A DNA stretch of 64,000 bases from Oscillospiraceae bacterium (GTDB lineage: Bacteria; Bacillota; Clostridia; Oscillospirales; Ruminococcaceae), in NCBI GenBank assembly GCA_024684395.1, contig JAIKWY010000111.1:23543-87542 (forward strand). Reading direction: 5' to 3'. The position numbers and the translations under genes are program-made. Shown piece by piece: positions 27,431 through 37,291 of this stretch. How positions within the stretch are numbered: the first letter of the stretch is position 1; each line of letters starts with the position of its first letter. The notes under the pieces were generated by a model, which saw only the letters and a program-made list of their open reading frames with translations, did not search any database and was not told the origin of the DNA.

Positions 27431-29011
27431 TTACATGTTCTGATACTCCTTTCGGCAAGTATCAATATATGCCATTACAGCTTCTTTTTCACCCATTGGC
27501 AACAGATTTGCCATTTCCTCCGCCTTCGCAAACTTTGCACTCTCTGCATACATTCTTGAGCGGAAGATCGCACCGTAATTGTTGCTTTCGCCCTGGAGCA
27601 TCCTGCTTCTGAAGTAAGCGATCGTCTCGGCATACTGCTTCTCAGCAGCTTCCTTTGTCACTTCCTCGGTCGTCTCCGACAGCTTCTTCATGGCGAACGC
27701 TTCAGTATAGCGTGCGAAATAGGAATAATAGATATTATCGCTGAATTTCAGAGTTGCCGCAGTTTCGCGGACCTTCTGATAATCCTCTGTTGCAGCATAG
27801 CAGGACAGAAGAACGAAATACATCCGGTCATAGTAGCCCTTGTCAGGTGTCTGCTGTGCAGCGGCTTCCTCCGGCACTGCCTCTTCTGCAGGTGCTTTGT
27901 ATTCGGCTTCATCGAAGATGCCATCCGGATAGACTCTTACGGGATTGCCGTTTTCGTCATACTCTACGTCAACGCTTTCACCGATCGACTCGTCGATCTC
28001 ACCGGCAGCGATCTTTTCCTCGATCGCCTGCATATCCTCGCTTGCCATCTGCTCGATCTCATCCTCGGACAGTTCCTCATATGCGGGCTCCTGATGCGCT
28101 ACAACAGCATTCTTGAGTGCTGCGCCCGGGAGCAGAGTCTCAGCCGTCCGGATCGCATCGTCATAGTTCTGCATCTTCATGCAGATTTCAGCCTTTGTGA
28201 GCGTCAGCTCATTCTTCTTGCCAGCCGGCGCTTCCTTCTGCGCGGTTTCTACGAGCTCATAAGCAGCCTGGAGATGCTCCTGAGCATGCTCCGTATCCAC
28301 ATCCGCCATCGCGGACAGCATGGTGACACGCTCAAGCTTCAGTGCAAATGCATCCTGCTCACTGAGCTCCGCATACTTCTCGGCATTGCTCAGCACCTCT
28401 TCTGCCTTGGCATATCTTCTCTGTGCCATGAGGATGCTGAAATAAACCATGTAGCTCCGCACATCTGCAGGCGCCACGCCGATCCACTGGACTGCCAGCT
28501 TTTCGGCATTCTCGTAGTCATCCGCCATCAGGTAGAGCTTAATCTTCTCTGAGATCACATCGGGATCGGCGGAGGCCATGCCGGACTTATCGAGATCCTC
28601 ATACTTCCGGAAGTTGGCAAGTGCAGCCTTGACATCCTGTCTGACACTGCAAAGCAGCGCCATCTGATAGTACAGTCTCGGCTTTGCCTCTTCACTGACG
28701 CCCTTCATCTCGGCCTCGGCATACAGCTCCAGCGCCTTACCGATGTCGCCGTGGAAGAAATAGGCATTTCCCAGATTAAAGGCATTGTCGCCGTTCTCGG
28801 GATTCAGCTCCATCACTCTCTTGAAGTATTTGAAGGACTCCTCATACTGATCGAGCGGTACACAGACTGTACCGGCCTTAGCGAGAGCCTGTAAGTCATC
28901 CGGGTTTTCCTCAAGGGCCTTTCGGAACCACTCCAGTGCCTGTGCATAATTTTCGTTGTTAAACGCAGTTTCGCCGTTGATCATTGCTTCTGTGAAATTT
29001 TCCTGATTCAA
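27431..29011 (-). CDS. TPR-repeat protein
   Basis: Clear TPRs: ALEWFRKALEENPDDLQALAKAGTV, ESFKYFKRVMELNPENGDNAFNLGNAYF. Confidence 0.85.
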   Translation of the reverse strand: MNQENFTEAMINGETAFNNENYAQALEWFRKALEENPDDLQALAKAGTVCVPLDQYEESFKYFKRVMELNPENGDNAFNLGNAYFFHGDIGKALELYAEAEMKGVSEEAKPRLYYQMALLCSVRQDVKAALANFRKYEDLDKSGMASADPDVISEKIKLYLMADDYENAEKLAVQWIGVAPADVRSYMVYFSILMAQRRYAKAEEVLSNAEKYAELSEQDAFALKLERVTMLSAMADVDTEHAQEHLQAAYELVETAQKEAPAGKKNELTLTKAEICMKMQNYDDAIRTAETLLPGAALKNAVVAHQEPAYEELSEDEIEQMASEDMQAIEEKIAAGEIDESIGESVDVEYDENGNPVRVYPDGIFDEAEYKAPAEEAVPEEAAAQQTPDKGYYDRMYFVLLSCYAATEDYQKVRETAATLKFSDNIYYSYFARYTEAFAMKKLSETTEEVTKEAAEKQYAETIAYFRSRMLQGESNNYGAIFRSRMYAESAKFAKAEEMANLLPMGEKEAVMAYIDTCRKEYQNM

Positions 29012-29029
29012 GTTGTATCACTCCCTTTT

Positions 29030-30250
29030 TTAATATGCGGGTACTGTGCCGGAAATCGACTGGAATACATTGCTGATCCTGTGATGAACATCACCTGTGA
29101 ACAGATTGGTAAAGAAATCTTCGGTACTGTCGTATCCTAAGATCAGGGAATTCAGAGCCTTGACCTTTACGACTTCCCCGGCTTCCTTCTTCGCAGCATC
29201 CTTGACCATTTCATGAGCCCAGTTCTTGCCGGCCTCCGTTGCGCCATTCGGCACGGTTGTCTTCGCACCGCCGGTCACGCCAAACGAGATCGTATCAACT
29301 GTATTGGATACCGTGCCCTTGATTGCGCCATCCCGGAACGCTTGCTTTGGGTCCTTTCCGTCGAGCCACATACCGGTCACTGTCTCGGAGCCGACCTGTA
29401 GTATTTCGCCTGCGACAAAACGAGCTCCTACGCCGCCGGCGACCATGCCAATGCCGTTCGCCAGTCCGGATGCCGCACCATTGACAGTATCCCTTGCCAT
29501 GTTGTTGGCGATGGAATCCAGCAAATTGCCTCCCTTGCCGCTTGCCTTATCTGCCGCATATTCTCGGACACCTTTGATTGTACCTGTAACCAAACCGGCT
29601 CCGGCGCCGATCGCTCCCATTCCGAAGATGACAGCGGCTGCACCGCCTGTAAGCACAGTTGCCACAACAAGCACTGCTACAATGCCGACAGAAATGACGA
29701 TCTTACCGATGCTGGAGCTACAGAAGTCCTTGATGTGCTTCCAAGCCTTGCCTAAGCTCTCCTTGCACCAATCAGCGGCATTATGTACCAAATCTTTAAA
29801 GCCATCGACTGCTTTTTCAACGCCTTCCTTGATGTCATTGACCTTCTTGCAGCACCAGTCCCAGGCTTTCTGATAACACTTCTTTTCCTCCGGTGGTGGG
29901 GGGGGCTTTGCCCAAGGGTTCACGCGATAGAACTCATCCTGATTCTTGATGACGATCTCACGGACGCTTTTGTCGACCTTTTTGGCGAGATCCACAAAGT
30001 CATCCGCTTTCCTGACAGCAGCTTCGATAGCTTCTGTCCGTCCTTCGTCCTGTGTGATCCTAGCGCTGATGTCATCCACAGCGTCCTGTAGTATCCCTAC
30101 GCCGCCGTTCATGTGGTAGGCATAATTCCGGACTTGCTGGAAACTCTGTACCATTTTCCGGGTCCTGCCCGCCATCGCGCCAAAATCAGACTGAAACGTC
30201 GATATTGCAGCACCATTCGACAAGCCGCCCGCATTCAACTCGATCCTCAA
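29030..30250 (-). CDS. Putative T7SS effector: MRIELN N-terminal module plus hydrophobic/glycine-zipper region
   Basis: MRIELNAGGLSNGAAIS...NGGVGILQDA...NPWAKPPPP; central IGKIVISVGIVAVLVVATVLTGGAAAVIFGMGAIGAGAGL. Confidence 0.75.
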   Translation of the reverse strand: MRIELNAGGLSNGAAISTFQSDFGAMAGRTRKMVQSFQQVRNYAYHMNGGVGILQDAVDDISARITQDEGRTEAIEAAVRKADDFVDLAKKVDKSVREIVIKNQDEFYRVNPWAKPPPPPEEKKCYQKAWDWCCKKVNDIKEGVEKAVDGFKDLVHNAADWCKESLGKAWKHIKDFCSSSIGKIVISVGIVAVLVVATVLTGGAAAVIFGMGAIGAGAGLVTGTIKGVREYAADKASGKGGNLLDSIANNMARDTVNGAASGLANGIGMVAGGVGARFVAGEILQVGSETVTGMWLDGKDPKQAFRDGAIKGTVSNTVDTISFGVTGGAKTTVPNGATEAGKNWAHEMVKDAAKKEAGEVVKVKALNSLILGYDSTEDFFTNLFTGDVHHRISNVFQSISGTVPAY

Positions 30251-30317
30251 ACTATCTCCTCCTTCCTAAATAGCAATGATTACACGGCAACTCCAAAAGC
30301 AACGTTTTTAGAGCGCC

Positions 30318-30944
30318 TTACTGAAAACTGGCCATAAAACCAGGATCATACTTGGCAAGCAAGTGTTTGTTCTTCTCGGTGCAGATGATTTTTCTGACAC
30401 TCATGATCGGTTTCTCACCCGGCCTGAAGAAGCCCAGTACATAGGAATAGCAGCAAAGCAGCACACAGGCTGTTGCAAAGCGTTCATCCTTGATATACAT
30501 ATTAAAATGATGCAGCTCGTTTTCGATCACCGCCGATTTGTGGACTTCCGCGATCTGTGTATTCTGGAAGTAAACAGGGCTTTTGGCGCCTTCCTCTCCA
30601 AAACAGATCGGATACAAAGTACAGCACGCACCGTTGAAGTAGATCTTGCTGACAGGATATTTGGAGAACAATCCGCCTTCCTTGACATCTGTCTGGAATA
30701 CCGATCCAGTAGGCTGGTCATTCACATAGATGTCATACGGACGGAATGGTTTTTCCCCTGCCGGAAGCTGCACCTTTCCGTGCGTCATCCGGACAGAGAG
30801 CCCTGCATACCGTATGCTCCATACCCCTTCCATACTTCCAAGCGAACCGACAAGCTTCATGTCACCGACCGTTCTGCCGTCCGCCTCAATGACAAAGGTC
30901 GCCTCGAACAGCTCCTTTGCCATCTGCCTGATCTTCAGTATCAT
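30318..30944 (-). CDS. Hypothetical protein (208 aa), possible accessory/immunity gene
   Basis: Coding frame in series with DUF4176 gene; no clear family recognised. Confidence 0.6.
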   Translation of the reverse strand: MILKIRQMAKELFEATFVIEADGRTVGDMKLVGSLGSMEGVWSIRYAGLSVRMTHGKVQLPAGEKPFRPYDIYVNDQPTGSVFQTDVKEGGLFSKYPVSKIYFNGACCTLYPICFGEEGAKSPVYFQNTQIAEVHKSAVIENELHHFNMYIKDERFATACVLLCCYSYVLGFFRPGEKPIMSVRKIICTEKNKHLLAKYDPGFMASFQ

Positions 30945-30952
30945 GGCAGAGG

Positions 30953-31264
30953 TTACTCCGCAGCCGTGACGGGAACGATCTCGCCGTCCTTGACTTCCAG
31001 TTCCCCGAGCTTATCGAGGATATTGCTTCTGAGTTTGAGCTCCTCTTCATCCTGGAATCCGACAAAGTACAGTCTTGCGATCGCTTCCTTGTCAAAGAAG
31101 AAAGTGCCGTCTAAGCCACCGATCCCTTCCGGATAATAGCAGGCTGCATAATCATAAATCTTGTCTTCGCCGGCTTTTGTCAGGATCCGGCCGGTGATCA
31201 TCACTCTTTTCGTACCGCCCTTGAGCAGTACGACCGATCCGATGGGTAGCATATTTTTATACAT
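30953..31264 (-). CDS. DUF4176 family protein
   Basis: MLPIGSVVLLKGGTKRVMITGRI...YPEGIGG...F..EAI..L.FVGFQDEEE pattern. Confidence 0.85.
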   Translation of the reverse strand: MYKNMLPIGSVVLLKGGTKRVMITGRILTKAGEDKIYDYAACYYPEGIGGLDGTFFFDKEAIARLYFVGFQDEEELKLRSNILDKLGELEVKDGEIVPVTAAE

Positions 31265-31297
31265 AGCGTCCTCCTAAGTACAATCTCCACAAGATGA

Positions 31298-32791
31298 TTA
31301 GATCCAATTCCAGGGCATATAGTCCGAATCGGCAATGCTTTCACCGATGTCGCTCAGACCGTCCGCAATACCGCTTCCGATGTCGCTGATGCCATCCGCG
31401 ATGCCGCTGCCGATGTCGCTCAGACCGTCCGCAATCCCACTGCCGATGTCACTCAGACCGCCGGCAATGTCAACACCTTCAAACGGATTCTCAAAGCCTG
31501 AGAAATCAATGTTGAACCTCGCGCCGACACCAACGCCGAGACCCAGATCCACTTCACCACCGATATTGCCGGTGGTGACCTGTCCTTCAGCCCTTGCGCC
31601 TGCGCCGCCGGCTTTACCGGTAATGCCGAGATCGAATCGGATCCCGCAGATGGTAACGCCGCCGGAAACAGTGCCTTCTGCAAGATAGGCTTCCGCACCT
31701 GCTCCGGCCACGGCACCGACTGCCGTTCTGGTCGCACCGGATGCATCGGTGTAGGTGATGACACCTGCCTGTGCCGTCACGCCGGCATTGGCGCCCAGTA
31801 CAGACCCCTCAGCTCTGGCATGGACGTTATAGGCATTCGTGCCGACCTGATTCTCGATGCTACCCTCCGCCACATTGGCATTTGCAGAGAGGGTAACGCC
31901 GACTGAAGGACTGAGCTGTCCGTCCTGGAACAGTGTGAAGCCGATCTCGCCCTGTGCGCCGACATTGCCAACAGAGCCCTCCACCGTATTGGAGACCAGT
32001 CCGACAGTGGTCGTCACAGAGCCGCTTGCAAGGTGGCCTTCCGCTTCAAATCCCGCTGACAGGGAAGCGTCGCCGCCTTCAATATCCCACTCGCCGTCTG
32101 CGTGAACGCTTGCCGAACCGCCGATCAGCTCGCCTTGTGCCGTGACCGATGTCGGAACGCCGCCGACGGAGCCGTTGTATTGCACACTGCCGGACAGAAG
32201 CGAACCGGATGCTTCGCCGTCGCCCACTTCTCCGCTCGGCCCCGATACCGTGACAGATACGCCCTCGCCATTGTTTTCGCCGTCTCTCTGGGAGAGGAAA
32301 CCGGCCAGCAATCCGATACCGATCAGGCCTCCGCCCAATCCCATAGGATTATCTCTGTCATCCCTCCAAGCATGTTCACCGGCGATCCATTCGTTGATAA
32401 ATGCAACAATATCGGAGCCGCCCGGAACCCGGATGGAGATGGGCGGACGCGCCCAGGGATTGACCTTGTAGAAGTTTTCCTGGTTCTTCATGACAAGTGC
32501 CGTTACGGACTTGTCCACATTTCTCGTATAAGTAATAAATTCTTCTGTTTTACGCTCTGCATCTGCTACATTGGAATAATGCGTTTCAGACTCTGCTATC
32601 TTGGAATCTATTCTGTCCAAAGCATCCTGTAAAACACCCACACCGCCGTTGATATTGCAGACGGAAGACCTCAGCTTGGTAAACGCCGAAAGCATCGCAT
32701 TGGAACACCCCGCCATATTTCCGAGGTTTTCCTGCAGGATGGCAATGGATGTGCCGTCGGATAATCCGCCTGCATTCAGTTCGATCCGCAA
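31298..32791 (-). CDS. Putative T7SS effector: MRIELN N-terminal module plus Gly/beta-rich body and DIGSGIADGLS repeats
   Basis: MRIELNAGGLSDGTSIA...NGGVGVLQDA...NPWARP; C-terminal (DIGSGIADGLS)n. Confidence 0.75.
   Translation of the reverse strand: MRIELNAGGLSDGTSIAILQENLGNMAGCSNAMLSAFTKLRSSVCNINGGVGVLQDALDRIDSKIAESETHYSNVADAERKTEEFITYTRNVDKSVTALVMKNQENFYKVNPWARPPISIRVPGGSDIVAFINEWIAGEHAWRDDRDNPMGLGGGLIGIGLLAGFLSQRDGENNGEGVSVTVSGPSGEVGDGEASGSLLSGSVQYNGSVGGVPTSVTAQGELIGGSASVHADGEWDIEGGDASLSAGFEAEGHLASGSVTTTVGLVSNTVEGSVGNVGAQGEIGFTLFQDGQLSPSVGVTLSANANVAEGSIENQVGTNAYNVHARAEGSVLGANAGVTAQAGVITYTDASGATRTAVGAVAGAGAEAYLAEGTVSGGVTICGIRFDLGITGKAGGAGARAEGQVTTGNIGGEVDLGLGVGVGARFNIDFSGFENPFEGVDIAGGLSDIGSGIADGLSDIGSGIADGISDIGSGIADGLSDIGESIADSDYMPWNWI
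31330..31465. repeat. 33-bp tandem coding repeats (DIGSGIADGLS)
   Basis: ccgatgtcgctcagaccgtccgcaataccgctt repeated about four times. Confidence 0.85.
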
Positions 32792-32801
32792 ATGATCACC
32801 C

Positions 32802-33608
32802 CTATTCGTTCAGCATTTCCTGCATCACACGGTCTACCCATCCACGAACAAAATCACCTTTGAGTTCGTAACCGTGACATGAATAAATCCGGTTTTCTGC
32901 ATCGATCATCCAGTTCTGCACGGCATTTCCGTCAGCATTCGAGATCACGATAGTATACGCTGACCGGACATCTTCCGTGCGTGTGGACGCTGCCTCGATC
33001 TGCTGCCAGTTGGCTTTCAGTTCCTCCAGCATATCTGCTGAAATATCCAGCTGGATGGGATCCTCCAGATTGTTCTGGTTGCTTTTTGCCGCAGAAGCAT
33101 GATCTGCCTCTGTCAGTACGGAAAAATACTGCTCTCCCGGCACTCTCTTTTGCAGCACATACCCAAGCGAGTATTGCTTTTCGATGTCCGTCAGCAGTTC
33201 ATCTATCTGACCTTCCCGCCAGAGACAGCTTCCGTCCATTGTGCGGATCGTCCTGTAGTCATCCACATCCCATCTGTCGATCAGTTCTCGGTTCTGATCG
33301 AGGATGCAGATCGAGTACAACGCCTCCCGCATTACCAGATTCCCCTGGTTTGGTGTGCTCTCGTAAGCACTTTTCACCTTTTCAAGATACATTTCCGAGA
33401 TCTCCACGGAAAGAGGTTCCGCATAGGAACCGGCGACTGTATCCTCTGCTGTCAGATATACGGCATTGGTATAATCCTTCTTCGGCAGACTGCTGATCTG
33501 CGCTGCCTGACTAATTTCATTTGTCTGCATAGTTTCCTCGCTCACCTGGCCACATCCTGTTAACAGAATGCCAATGGCCATCATCAATGAAAGGATGGTT
33601 CTTCTCAT
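32802..33608 (-). CDS. Lipoprotein, candidate immunity/accessory protein
   Basis: Signal and lipobox MRRTILSLMMAIGILLTGC; starts 16 bp after the stop of the papain-like effector gene. Confidence 0.75.
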   Translation of the reverse strand: MRRTILSLMMAIGILLTGCGQVSEETMQTNEISQAAQISSLPKKDYTNAVYLTAEDTVAGSYAEPLSVEISEMYLEKVKSAYESTPNQGNLVMREALYSICILDQNRELIDRWDVDDYRTIRTMDGSCLWREGQIDELLTDIEKQYSLGYVLQKRVPGEQYFSVLTEADHASAAKSNQNNLEDPIQLDISADMLEELKANWQQIEAASTRTEDVRSAYTIVISNADGNAVQNWMIDAENRIYSCHGYELKGDFVRGWVDRVMQEMLNE

Positions 33609-33623
33609 TTGCTCACCTGTATA

Positions 33624-34955
33624 TTACTTGTATTCTACCGTGTAGAACTCTATGATGCCAAATCCATTCTTTTCCGAATTCCACTTGAGGTTGTCTTTGG
33701 GATCAATATATGCTTTATCGCCCCACGTAGAAACGATATAACGGCCATCCTCCGTAACGCCTGTCACGACCATTGCATGTCCGGAACAGTTCTGCCGCAA
33801 ACTTCCGTCTTCATTGTAGACCTTGATATTGCTGACAGAAATGACTACCTGTTTTCCCTCCCGGATATAGTTATCAACATTCTTTGTTGTGATGTGAACA
33901 TTTGTCTTGATCTCCACGTTAACAGAGCTGTTGTTGTCCCTTCCGGGTTCCGCCATATATTTCTTCAGGATCGATTTTACATCCCCGTCACTTACGCCGC
34001 TATCATTCACATCGTCATACTTCGAGTACAGATCGACCAAAACGACATTGTAATTCAGTCTGCCATGTGAATCACGCATCGGATAGCCAAACTTTCGCTC
34101 AAATTCCTCTGCGCCGTTTTCTCTGTTGACATAATACTCAAAGATGGTGTTCACCATCGCCGCATACTGACAGCCCTCGGTGTTCAGACCGTCCTTGATC
34201 ACATTTCTGGGGTTATTCGGGTCACGGACCGCATCAAGGTAGTTCAGAAGTTCTTCTCTGCTCAGTGTCTTGCCGGTATTCTCCCGGATAATGTCCGTGT
34301 AGATCTTGATCATCTCGGCATCGCCGTTTCTGACATCGTCTCTGGGGCCGTGCTGTCTGCCGCCATAGGCATCGTAGCCATTCTCATCGAACACATCATC
34401 CGTGATCTCCGTGGGTGTGATCTTCGTTTTATCATCCCACCAAGCCTTGAGACCTTCCCAGAGCTCTCTGAGCTTTTCTTTGGCTTTTTCGTAGAATTCC
34501 TTGAGCTTTTCCTTCGCCTGCTCAAATCCTCCGGCGACCCAGTCGCAAAGATCGCTCACCCATTCCTTCGCTTCATCAAACCAGGATTTCTGGGAAGGCT
34601 CCGGTGCCGGTCTTGCCCAGCCGTTCACCTGATAGAACTCCTCCTGATTCTGCTTTACAAGATCGGAAACCTTGGAATCAGCCGTGCGCACGTTCTGCAC
34701 GAATGCATTGACCTTCGTCTCCGTCTGAGCGATATTGAAAGCTCTGCTGTCATCGGTCTGGATACGTGCTTCGATCCCGCTCAGTGCATCCTGCAGGCAG
34801 CCCACACCGCCGTTGATCTGATACGTGTATTGCCTGAGATGCTCAAATGCAGAAAGCATGGAATTGGATCGCTTCACCAGACTGCCAAGATCATCCTGCA
34901 TTGTGCCAATGGGTGTTCTGCCGGATAAACCGCCGGCATTCAGTTCGATCCTCAT
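33624..34955 (-). CDS. Putative T7SS effector: MRIELN module plus papain-like (C39-like) C-terminal domain
   Basis: MRIELNAGGLSGRTPIG...NGGVGCLQDA...NGWARP; candidate Cys in TEGCQYAAMVNTIFEYY, His in CSGHAMVVTGV, Asp in VSTWGDKAYID. Confidence 0.7.
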   Translation of the reverse strand: MRIELNAGGLSGRTPIGTMQDDLGSLVKRSNSMLSAFEHLRQYTYQINGGVGCLQDALSGIEARIQTDDSRAFNIAQTETKVNAFVQNVRTADSKVSDLVKQNQEEFYQVNGWARPAPEPSQKSWFDEAKEWVSDLCDWVAGGFEQAKEKLKEFYEKAKEKLRELWEGLKAWWDDKTKITPTEITDDVFDENGYDAYGGRQHGPRDDVRNGDAEMIKIYTDIIRENTGKTLSREELLNYLDAVRDPNNPRNVIKDGLNTEGCQYAAMVNTIFEYYVNRENGAEEFERKFGYPMRDSHGRLNYNVVLVDLYSKYDDVNDSGVSDGDVKSILKKYMAEPGRDNNSSVNVEIKTNVHITTKNVDNYIREGKQVVISVSNIKVYNEDGSLRQNCSGHAMVVTGVTEDGRYIVSTWGDKAYIDPKDNLKWNSEKNGFGIIEFYTVEYK

Positions 34956-34976
34956 GCCATCACTCCTATCTGTGAA

Positions 34977-36548
34977 TTAATACTTCCATTTCCCATTTGT
35001 GTATGATCGCCCCAGATGCTTTTCTGCCATCTCATCCATTGTCTGATAGGTTTCCGGAAGCAATTGTCTTGCGCGTTCATAATCCTCAGGGTTACAAATA
35101 CCGCTTGCAAACCACGCGGAAAAGACCTCCATATTGTCCATTTCTTCATCTTCCCAGTATTGTGCACTGTGATGCGGTCCCTGATAGATATTGCCTCTTG
35201 TCTGTGACTCATAGGCATCTGAAGCTGTGCATCTATTGATGTCGGATCTTACGTTTCTATTTATCAGATCATATGCAAACTTTAATCTTAGATTCAAATC
35301 TTCATAACGAGATTTTCCAACCATCACATCATAGATTTGCTGCTTGCCGGGACCGTCAATCTTAAACAACGCATCATCTTCATTGTAATCATCAATGGCT
35401 TTCCAGATCCGTTTGCTCACATCCCGTTCCAGTGCCTGATCCAGCCTCTCAGCGTAGGCTCCATCAGTTGTCTCAGAATATCGCCAATTATAAACTGTCT
35501 CATCTGTACCGCCGTCATACATCAGGTCATCTACATTATGACCAATCTCATGAAAAATGACATGATAATCGCCTGAGACATGCGTCAGGAACAATTCTCT
35601 GTTCAGATGGATCATACGATCGCTGGGGTCATAATAGCTTGCAGCAGAACCGGTTTCTGAAACTGTGTTGAAATCCGCGACCTTTATCTGCGGCATATAC
35701 TTCATCAAAAGATCATGCTGCGGCTGCGGAGATCTGTAAGCCAGATATTTTATAGCAAGGATCTCCTCGTCTCTCCAATGATCCGACTCAGGAACACCAT
35801 CTCCATAGTTGGAAAAGAACGTATTCATTGCCTTCGTATCATTTTCATGCAGCGGTTCATATAGCGCAACGTAATACTTTACTTTTAAACAATCACGTTG
35901 GACCTTGTTGTTCGGAAACATACGTGGATCTGCCAGATCCGCATATTTCAGCGATTTCACATCAACATCCGACAAATAGTCCAGAAAGTCGTTCAGACGA
36001 GCCTCGTCCTCCGGAGAGCGGTTCGGGTCATTGGCTATCAAAAGCATTTCCTCATAATACGCCTGTAATTCCTCATCAGACATCTCATCGAGATCCACTT
36101 TTTCACGCTGCTCCGCCTGCCGTGCTCCGATTTTCTCAGCGGCATTTAAGACATCCATTGCCCTGCTGTACCATAGCTGTACTGCATCCATAGCCACGAC
36201 CGGCTTTGCCCAGGCATTCACCATGTAAAACGCATCGTGGTTCTGTTTCACGAGATCGGCGACCTTGCTGTCTGTTGTATGTACCAGCTGCACAAATGCT
36301 TTTACCTTCGTCTCCGTCTGAGCGATATTGAAGGCTCTGCTGTCATCGATCTGGATACGTTCTTCGATCCCGTTCAGTGCATCCTGCAAGCAGCCCACAC
36401 CGCCGTTGATCTGATAGGTATATTGTCTGAGAAGCTGAAATGCAGAAAGCATAGAATTGGATCGCTTCACCAGACTGCCAAGATCATCCTGCATTGTGGC
36501 AACAGAAGTACCGCTGGACAGTCCGCCGGCATTCAGTTCGATTCTCAT
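34977..36548 (-). CDS. Putative T7SS effector: MRIELN module plus zinc metallopeptidase domain
   Basis: MRIELNAGGLSSGTSVA...NGGVGCLQDA...NAWAKP; HVIFHEIGHNVDDL (HExxH). Confidence 0.8.
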   Translation of the reverse strand: MRIELNAGGLSSGTSVATMQDDLGSLVKRSNSMLSAFQLLRQYTYQINGGVGCLQDALNGIEERIQIDDSRAFNIAQTETKVKAFVQLVHTTDSKVADLVKQNHDAFYMVNAWAKPVVAMDAVQLWYSRAMDVLNAAEKIGARQAEQREKVDLDEMSDEELQAYYEEMLLIANDPNRSPEDEARLNDFLDYLSDVDVKSLKYADLADPRMFPNNKVQRDCLKVKYYVALYEPLHENDTKAMNTFFSNYGDGVPESDHWRDEEILAIKYLAYRSPQPQHDLLMKYMPQIKVADFNTVSETGSAASYYDPSDRMIHLNRELFLTHVSGDYHVIFHEIGHNVDDLMYDGGTDETVYNWRYSETTDGAYAERLDQALERDVSKRIWKAIDDYNEDDALFKIDGPGKQQIYDVMVGKSRYEDLNLRLKFAYDLINRNVRSDINRCTASDAYESQTRGNIYQGPHHSAQYWEDEEMDNMEVFSAWFASGICNPEDYERARQLLPETYQTMDEMAEKHLGRSYTNGKWKY

Positions 36549-36574
36549 GGTATCACCTCGATCAGGCGCCGCTG

Positions 36575-37291
36575 TTATTTCTTTGCAAACAACAGCTTAC
36601 GCATCTCATCATAGTAATCCGGGCAGATCTTGCTTGGCAGCCCGGAACGGCTTACACGGAAGCAGGTTCCGTCTGCATAGCCAATCACCAGTACAAAGAA
36701 CATCGGATCCGATATTTCCGAAGCTGAAGGATCCTGCTGATCCTCCATCGTAAACACACCCATCTGTTCAAACGAGGTCAGAAAGTCCGAAATGGACTTT
36801 TCCGAAACCTTGACAGCAGGGTACTCATTGAGATCATAGAAAATATCATGGTTCTCATAGGCCCACTTCTGTTGCTGTGCCACATCCAGATACACGGAAT
36901 GATTCAGCGTGCCCTGGTTTTCCCGGTACGCAACATAGACCACATCAGTGGTAAAGTGATCCTCACGCTTGGGGGCATCTGCTGTGAACACATCCTGTAC
37001 ATCCCTTGGCTCCGAAAAATCTTCAAGGAGTGCCTGGATGTTGTACATATCCACATTTTCCTCTGTGAACTGGAAGTAGCGGATGAAGGCATCCAGATCC
37101 TTGCCCTTGCATTCCTTCTTCGTCAGTCCGCACCTGCGGATCAGTTCTTCCTGTGTGATCAATGCCATTTCCGTCTGCTCCTTCTCTGTATTGCTGACCG
37201 GTGTGGCTGCCTGCTCTGCCGGCCGGCCGCACGCTGATAATCCCATTAATAGCGCCAGACACAGGGCGCATCCTGCTACTCGTCTCATCAT
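36575..37291 (-). CDS. Lipoprotein, candidate immunity/accessory protein
   Basis: MMRRVAGCALCLALLMGLSACG lipobox; abuts the stop codon of the upstream effector gene. Confidence 0.75.
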   Translation of the reverse strand: MMRRVAGCALCLALLMGLSACGRPAEQAATPVSNTEKEQTEMALITQEELIRRCGLTKKECKGKDLDAFIRYFQFTEENVDMYNIQALLEDFSEPRDVQDVFTADAPKREDHFTTDVVYVAYRENQGTLNHSVYLDVAQQQKWAYENHDIFYDLNEYPAVKVSEKSISDFLTSFEQMGVFTMEDQQDPSASEISDPMFFVLVIGYADGTCFRVSRSGLPSKICPDYYDEMRKLLFAKK

